Shown here piece by piece: positions 59,464 to 64,000 of a stretch of DNA of 64,000 bases. The position numbers were made by a program, and so were the translations under genes. Within the stretch, counting starts at the first letter, position 1. The number at the start of each line of letters is the position of its first letter. The notes beneath the pieces were generated by a model. That model had not been told where the DNA came from. It did no database searches and was given only the letters and a program-made list of their open reading frames with translations. The stretch covers positions 124,001 to 188,000 of the forward strand of contig NZ_JBDJKW010000008.1 in assembly GCF_039673065.1 (NCBI RefSeq), read 5' to 3'. The DNA comes from Allobosea sp039673065. GTDB lineage: Bacteria > Pseudomonadota > Alphaproteobacteria > Rhizobiales > Beijerinckiaceae.

Positions 59464-59847
59464 ATGCGCCTCGCCCGTCTGACGCAACGTAAGGAATTCC
59501 TCGCGGCGGCCGAGCACGGCCGCCGTTTTCGTTCGTCGGCCTTCACCGCCCAGGTGCGGGACCGCGCGGACGTCGAGGAGGCCGGCCCGGGCCTGCGACT
59601 GGGGCTCACCGCCTCGCGCAAGACCGGGAACGCCGTCGTGCGCAACCGCATCCGGCGCCGCCTGCGCGCCGCCGCCGCCCAGGCGCTCGCGGCGCAGACG
59701 CAGCGCGCCTGCGATCTGGTGATCGTCGCGCGGCCCGAGACGGTCTCCGCCGACTTCTCCGTCCTGCTCGCCGATCTCGCCGTCGCGATCGACCGTGCCC
59801 GCCCTGCCGGCGGCAAACGCCGCCAGCCATCCCGCAAAGCCTCGTAG
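59464..59847 (+). CDS. rnpA: Ribonuclease P protein component
   Basis: Protein subunit of RNase P, which matures the 5-prime ends of tRNAs. With the start at 59464 it has 127 residues, the normal size. RLTQRKEFLAAAEHGRRFRSSAF is the N-terminus, LGLTASRKTGNAVVRNRIRRRLRAA carries the RNR signature, and CDLVIVARPETVSADFSVLLADL follows. An alternative ATG at 59407 overlaps the rpmH stop and would add 19 residues. The weak AGG before 59464 does not settle this. Confidence 0.94.
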   Translation: MRLARLTQRKEFLAAAEHGRRFRSSAFTAQVRDRADVEEAGPGLRLGLTASRKTGNAVVRNRIRRRLRAAAAQALAAQTQRACDLVIVARPETVSADFSVLLADLAVAIDRARPAGGKRRQPSRKAS

Positions 59848-59890
59848 AAGCCCCTTCAAACGGGCCGCCACAGAGACCGCTTCCGAGACG

Positions 59891-61789
59891 ATGATGAAAG
59901 AAGACAACCGCAACCTGCTCCTCGCGATCGTGCTGTCGGTGGTCGTACTGCTCGGCTGGCAGTTCTTCTACGGCGCGCCCCAGATGGAGAAGCAGCGCCA
60001 GATCGCGCAGCAGAACCAGCAGACTCAGAGCCAGCAGCCGCCGGCGCCCGGCACGGTGCCGACGCCTTCGGCCACGCCGGGAGCCCCCGGCGCCCCGGCC
60101 GCCACGCCCGGCCAGCCTTCGGCCGTGCCGGCTGCCGCCGGCGCGGTCGAGACCCGCGACGCCGCGCTGGCCCGCAGCCCGCGCGTGCGCATCGAGACCC
60201 CGAAGATCGCCGGCTCGATCGCGCTGACCGGCGCCCGCATCGACGATGTCTCGCTGAAGGCCTATCACGAGACGGTCGACCCCAAGAGCCCGATCATCGT
60301 GCTGCTCTCGCCTGCCGGCGGCCCGCACGCCTATTACTCCGATTTCGGCTGGGTCGCGGCGCCGGGCACCAATGTGCCGCTGCCGAGCGCCACCACGCTC
60401 TGGACCGCCGACAGCGAGGTCCTGACGCCCGCCAAGCCGGTGACGCTGACCTGGGACAACGGCCAGGGCCTGCTGTTCAAGCGCACCGTCTCGGTCGACG
60501 ACAATGCGATGTTCTCGATTCGCGACGAGGTCGAGAACAAAAGCGCCGCCGCGGTCACGCTGTTCCCCTACGGGCAGGTCGTGCGCGTCGGCCGCCCGGC
60601 CACGCTCGGCTACTACGTGCTGCATGAGGGCCTGATCGGCTCGCTCGGCGACAAGGGCCTGCAGGAGTTCACCTACGACGCCATCGACAAGGAGCCGGCC
60701 CTCGGCGCCGCGACGCATGGCAAGACCTGGAAGGACGTGGTCGGCGGCTTCGTCGGTATCACCGACAAGTACTGGGCCGCGGCCGTCGTGCCAGACCAGA
60801 ATCGCAAATACGAGGGCCGCTACTCCTCAGTGCAGAGCGGCGCCCAGCGCATCTACCAGGCCGACTTCCTCGGCGAGCCGGTCGCGATCGCGCCCGGTGC
60901 CTCCGCGGCGGCCGATTCGCGCCTGTTCGCCGGGGCCAAGGAAGTCGCGGCCATCGACGGCTACGAGAAGAATCTCGGCATCAAGCGCTTCGAGCTGCTG
61001 ATCGACTGGGGCTGGTTCTACTTCATCACCAAGCCCATGTTCTACCTGATGGACTGGGTCTACAAGCATGTCGGCAATTTCGGCATCGCGATCCTGGTCG
61101 TCACCGTCCTGCTGAAGCTGCTGTTCTTCCCGCTGGCCAACAAGTCCTACGCCTCGATGGCGAAGATGAAGGCCGTCCAGCCGGAGATGATGGCGATCCG
61201 CGAGCGCTACGCGGACGACAAGATGAAGCAGCAGCAGGCGCTGATGGAGCTGTACAAGAGCCACAAGATCAACCCGCTCGCCGGCTGCTGGCCGGTGCTG
61301 GTGCAGATCCCGGTCTTCTTCGCGCTCTACAAGATCCTGTTCATCACCATCGAGATGCGTCACGCGCCGTTCTTCGGCTGGATTCGCGATCTCGCCGCGC
61401 CGGACCCGACCTCGGTCTTCAACCTGTTCGGCCTGCTGCCCTTCGCGGTGCCCGCCTTCCTAATGATCGGCGCCTGGCCCATCATCATGGGCATCACGAT
61501 GTTCGTGCAGATGAAGATGAATCCGGAGCCGCCGGATCCGATCCAGAAGGCGATGTTCACCTGGATGCCGGTGTTCTTCACCTTCCTGCTCGGCTCGTTC
61601 CCGGCCGGCCTGGTGATCTACTGGAGCTGGAACAACCTGCTCTCGATCCTCCAGCAGGGCTACATCATGCGCAAGCATGGCGTGAAGATCGAGCTCTGGG
61701 ACAACATCAAGAACATGTTCGGCAAGAAGAAGCCGGCCGTGGCCGCGGCGGGGACGACGCCCAAGCCCGCCAACAGCAACAAGAAGTGA
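59891..61789 (+). CDS. yidC: Membrane protein insertase YidC
   Basis: Inner-membrane insertase of 632 residues. An N-terminal span (NLLLAIVLSVVVLLGWQFFYG) is followed by a Gln-rich and then Pro/Ala-rich periplasmic linker to about 110, the large periplasmic beta domain, and the conserved C-terminal five-helix core from GWFYFITKPMFYLMDWVY. LKLLFFPLANKSYASMAKMKAVQPEM carries the amphipathic loop with the conserved Arg nearby, and LVQIPVFFALYKILF follows. The start may be 59891 or 59894. It follows rnpA by 43 bp; no yidD is between them. Confidence 0.96.
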   Translation: MMKEDNRNLLLAIVLSVVVLLGWQFFYGAPQMEKQRQIAQQNQQTQSQQPPAPGTVPTPSATPGAPGAPAATPGQPSAVPAAAGAVETRDAALARSPRVRIETPKIAGSIALTGARIDDVSLKAYHETVDPKSPIIVLLSPAGGPHAYYSDFGWVAAPGTNVPLPSATTLWTADSEVLTPAKPVTLTWDNGQGLLFKRTVSVDDNAMFSIRDEVENKSAAAVTLFPYGQVVRVGRPATLGYYVLHEGLIGSLGDKGLQEFTYDAIDKEPALGAATHGKTWKDVVGGFVGITDKYWAAAVVPDQNRKYEGRYSSVQSGAQRIYQADFLGEPVAIAPGASAAADSRLFAGAKEVAAIDGYEKNLGIKRFELLIDWGWFYFITKPMFYLMDWVYKHVGNFGIAILVVTVLLKLLFFPLANKSYASMAKMKAVQPEMMAIRERYADDKMKQQQALMELYKSHKINPLAGCWPVLVQIPVFFALYKILFITIEMRHAPFFGWIRDLAAPDPTSVFNLFGLLPFAVPAFLMIGAWPIIMGITMFVQMKMNPEPPDPIQKAMFTWMPVFFTFLLGSFPAGLVIYWSWNNLLSILQQGYIMRKHGVKIELWDNIKNMFGKKKPAVAAAGTTPKPANSNKK

Positions 61790-61830
61790 GGTGGGCGGCC
61801 TTCCGGCCGCTGCTTCACCGACGATTTCAG

Positions 61831-61861
61831 CGGGCCGCTCCCCAAGGGGCGGCCCGTTTCT
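61831..61861 (+). terminator. Intrinsic terminator after yidC
   Basis: CGGGCCGCTCC (61831-61841) pairs with GGGGCGGCCCG (61846-61856), one T-G pair, loop CCAA, followed by TTTCT (61857-61861). It separates the rpmH-rnpA-yidC unit from the acetyltransferase and engB. Confidence 0.75.
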
Positions 61862-61911
61862 CATCCGGGCGGTCGCACCGCCCGCAGGCCGCGACGACGG
61901 GGAGCCATGCC

Positions 61912-62544
61912 ATGCCCTTGCCGGACCCGATGACCCGCCATCCGATCCCCGGTTGGAAGGGCACCGCCTTCCTCAAGGCGATCGTCGACCATCCGCTGGT
62001 CGAGGTCGGCGACTATTCCTACTACGACGACTCGCGCGGGCCCGAGCACTTCCTCGCCCGCTGCGTGCGCTACCATTTCGATTTCATCGGCGACCGGCTG
62101 ATCATCGGGAAGTTCGTGGCGATCGCCCAGGCGGCGCAGTTCGTGATGAACGGCGCCAACCATCCGATGGGCGGCTTCTCGACCTTTCCCTTCGGCATGA
62201 TCGGCTGCGAGGAGGCGCCGCCGATGACGCCAGAGCGGCTCGCGCTGCGCGGCGACATGGTGATCGGCAATGATGTCTGGATCGGCCGCGAGGCGGTGAT
62301 CATGCCGGGGGTCACCATCGGTGACGGCGCGATCATCGGCACGCGGGCCCAGGTGGCGCGCGACGTGCCGCCCTATGCGGTGGTGGTCGGCAATCCCGGC
62401 CGGGTGGTGAAGCTGCGCTTTGCGCCGGAGGTGATCGCGGCCCTGCTCGATATCCGCTGGTGGGACTGGGCGCCGGAGAAGATCGCCCGCAATCTCGCGC
62501 TGATCGCCGGCGCCGACATCGACGCGCTGCGCGCGGCCGTGTAG
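61912..62544 (+). CDS. CatB/Vat-type O-acetyltransferase (left-handed beta-helix)
   Basis: A 210-residue hexapeptide-repeat acetyltransferase of the xenobiotic acyltransferase group. VGDYSYYDDS, FIGDRLIIGKFVAIAQAAQFVMNGANHPMGGFSTFPF (with the catalytic His in NGANH), GNDVWIGREAVIMPGVTIGDGAIIGTRAQVARDVPPYAVVVGNPGRVVKLRF are the family's defining segments. Such enzymes acetylate chloramphenicol, streptogramins or unknown hydroxyl compounds; resistance cannot be claimed from sequence. ATG 61912 follows GGGGAG. It lies between yidC and engB, which are usually adjacent, and ends 9 bp before engB. Confidence 0.88.
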   Translation: MPLPDPMTRHPIPGWKGTAFLKAIVDHPLVEVGDYSYYDDSRGPEHFLARCVRYHFDFIGDRLIIGKFVAIAQAAQFVMNGANHPMGGFSTFPFGMIGCEEAPPMTPERLALRGDMVIGNDVWIGREAVIMPGVTIGDGAIIGTRAQVARDVPPYAVVVGNPGRVVKLRFAPEVIAALLDIRWWDWAPEKIARNLALIAGADIDALRAAV

Positions 62545-62553
62545 GCAGGGGCC

Positions 62554-63219
62554 ATGACCGAGAACACCAGCACGCCATTCACCGAGGACGAGCTCGAGAC
62601 CGCCCGCAAGCTCTTCGAGGGGCCGTGGGACTTCGTCTGGGCCTCGACCCGGATCGACGACCTGCCGCCGATGGTCGGGCACGAGATCGCCTTCGCCGGC
62701 CGCTCCAATGTCGGCAAGTCGAGCCTGATCAATGCGCTGACCCGCCGCAACGCCCTGGCGCGGACCTCGCACACGCCCGGCCGCACCCAGCAGCTCAACT
62801 TCTTCCGCCAGGTCGACCATGACGAGCGCCTGAGCATCGTCGACATGCCGGGCTACGGCTATGCCGCGGTCGGCAAGGACAAGGTCGCAGCCTGGACCAA
62901 GCTGATCCACGACTATCTGCGCGGCCGCGCCAACCTCATGCGCGTCTACGTGCTGATCGACGCCCGCCACGGCATCAAGGAGGTCGACGGAGCCGTGCTG
63001 GAGACGCTCGACAAGGCAGCGGTCTCCTACCAGATCGTGCTGACCAAGGGCGACGCGCTCAAGCCCTCCGAGCAGCAGGCGCGCATCGAGGCGACGCGCG
63101 AGGCGATCCGCCGCCGCCCGGCCGCCTTCCCCGAAGTGCTGCTGACCTCCAGCGAGAGCGGGCTCGGCGTCGCCGAGCTGCGCGCGGCCATCGCCCGCAT
63201 CCTGTTCGAGCGCAGCTGA
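62554..63219 (+). CDS. engB: Ribosome biogenesis GTP-binding protein YsxC/EngB
   Basis: A 221-residue TRAFAC GTPase needed for 50S subunit assembly. G1 GRSNVGKS is at 49-56, the G2 threonine lies in HTPGRTQ, and G3 DMPGYGYA, G4 TKGD (the usual TKxD) and G5-like SSESGLGV follow. About 30 extra N-terminal residues precede the domain, usual for alphaproteobacteria. It starts 9 bp after the acetyltransferase gene, so they form one transcript. Confidence 0.96.
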   Translation: MTENTSTPFTEDELETARKLFEGPWDFVWASTRIDDLPPMVGHEIAFAGRSNVGKSSLINALTRRNALARTSHTPGRTQQLNFFRQVDHDERLSIVDMPGYGYAAVGKDKVAAWTKLIHDYLRGRANLMRVYVLIDARHGIKEVDGAVLETLDKAAVSYQIVLTKGDALKPSEQQARIEATREAIRRRPAAFPEVLLTSSESGLGVAELRAAIARILFERS

Positions 63220-63309
63220 GCGCGCCGCGTCATCGAAATTTTACGCTCGCGGGCGGATGATCGCGGGCTGCCGGGCGTGCCACCGGTGCCGATCCGCCCG
63301 GAGTTCGTC

Positions 63310-64000
63310 ATGCATGCCGTTTTCCGCCTGCTGAGCTGCTGCCTCGTCCTGGCCGCGCTGGCCGTCTTCGGCTGGTCGCGCCAGGCCGTCGCGCAGGACT
63401 GGACGCCCGCGGCCTCGGGCGTCGAATACCAGCTCCTCGCCCGCTGGGACGCCGAGCGGCTGAACAGCATCCTGACGAAGGACATGCCGGCCTTCTCCGG
63501 CCTGTCGGTGAGCTATACCCCGGCCAGCAGCGCCATCCGCCTCTACCGCGTGCGCTATGCCTCGGTGATTCCCGAGCGCGGCAACCGGCCGACCGTCGCG
63601 ACCGGCCTCGTCGCCGTGCCCGAGGGCGCGACGGGGCGCCTGCCGCTGCTCTCTTACCAGCACGGCACGGTCTATGGCCGCCAGCAGGTGCCCTCCTATC
63701 CCGATCAGTCCTCCGAGACGCAGCTGATGCTCGCCCAGTTCGCCGGGCAGGGCTATGTCGTCATCGGCGCCGACTATTTCGGGCTCGGCGATTCGCCTGA
63801 GGCCGAGGGCTATGTCGTCAAGGCCAGCCACCAGCAGGCGACGCACGACATGCTGGTCGCGTCGCGGGCGGTGCTCGCGGCGCTCAAGGTCGAGACCGGC
63901 GATCTCTTCCTCGCCGGCTGGTCGCAGGGCGGCTTCGTCACCATGGCGATGCTGGAGAAGCTCGAGGCGGCCGGTATTGCGGTCAAGGCCGCGGCGACGG
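63310..64000 (+). CDS. Secreted alpha/beta hydrolase, lipase-like (partial, cut by window end)
   Basis: The first 230 residues are visible. A signal peptide (FRLLSCCLVLAALAVFGWSRQAVA, cleavage after AVA) precedes a mature domain with GLVAVPEGATGRLPLLSYQHGT (oxyanion region), GYVVIGADYFGLGDSP and the nucleophile elbow AGWSQGGF. This is the layout of secretory-lipase-like and other large alpha/beta hydrolases. The catalytic Asp and His lie beyond the window. The start at 63310 gives a clean signal peptide. It begins 90 bp after engB and is probably separate. Confidence 0.82.
   Translation, partial: MHAVFRLLSCCLVLAALAVFGWSRQAVAQDWTPAASGVEYQLLARWDAERLNSILTKDMPAFSGLSVSYTPASSAIRLYRVRYASVIPERGNRPTVATGLVAVPEGATGRLPLLSYQHGTVYGRQQVPSYPDQSSETQLMLAQFAGQGYVVIGADYFGLGDSPEAEGYVVKASHQQATHDMLVASRAVLAALKVETGDLFLAGWSQGGFVTMAMLEKLEAAGIAVKAAAT

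Overview
The window is about 70% GC with very strong G/C third-position bias and dense, often overlapping genes on both strands. Its conserved blocks are alphaproteobacterial, most like the Hyphomicrobiales (Rhizobiales; the overall feel is Bosea-like, but genus is a guess): SRP RNA-dnaX-ybaB-recR, rpmH-rnpA-yidC-...-engB, rpsA-...-sppA-ihfB-lapA, coaBC-dut, the LemA/M48 peptidase pair and many periplasmic-binding-protein transporters. It looks chromosomal. I see no insertion sequence, phage, plasmid, integron, CRISPR array, tRNA or rRNA.

Layout. 1-3119: zwf-pgl-eda (Entner-Doudoroff entry and exit; no edd here). 3145-4147: divergent DUF2239 / GIY-YIG pair sharing one compact promoter-operator. 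4265-14918: amino-acid/acyl-amino-acid catabolism: FAD oxidoreductase, M20 amidohydrolase and PLP-dependent dehydratase on the minus strand, ArgE-like deacetylase and a complete peptide-type ABC transporter on the plus strand. 14924-16583: M48 peptidase and LemA. 16728-19017: KdpD/KdpE-like two-component pair without kdpFABC. 19182-21217: TRAP transporter membrane subunits without a binding protein. 21242-22240: luciferase-like flavin oxidoreductase. 22683-27568: rpsA, Hsp70-like ATPase, sppA, ihfB, lapA. 27585-34612: ornithine cyclodeaminase family, a small membrane protein, MepA endopeptidase, extensin-like lipoprotein, GST, IalB-like protein, saccharopine-dehydrogenase-like enzyme with a divergent Lrp regulator. 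34686-45752: sugar module (two PfkB kinases, HAD phosphatase, DeoR regulator, class II aldolase relative, sugar ABC transporter without ATPase), running into aroQ, a Gfo/Idh/MocA oxidoreductase and an EamA exporter. 45811-54953: AMP nucleosidase, GGDEF cyclase, coaBC-dut-Rrf2 regulator, cysK, VOC protein, YihY/BrkB protein, Omp25-type barrel. 55119-59022: SDR enzyme, recR-ybaB-dnaX and the SRP RNA (minus strand). 59273-64000: rpmH, rnpA, yidC, an inserted CatB/Vat-type acetyltransferase, engB and the start of a secreted alpha/beta hydrolase cut by the window end.

How the genes work together. The DeoR regulator faces the kinase/aldolase/ABC genes, and both facing promoters carry related dyads with CGAAC / GCGAT cores, which suggests one sugar regulon whose substrate I cannot name. 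The Rrf2 regulator sits directly before cysK with AT-rich dyads between them, suggesting control of cysteine synthesis. Two separate ABC operons have strong hairpins in nearly equal gaps (179 and 178 bp) between the binding-protein gene and the first permease gene, a known way to make more binding protein than permease.

I found no clearly new defence or mobile system. The observations most worth following are the sugar module with its operators, the symmetrical DUF2239/GIY-YIG promoter, the Rrf2-cysK control region, the extensin/MepA 3-prime overlap with a hairpin, and the coupled micro-ORF before the second peptide permease.
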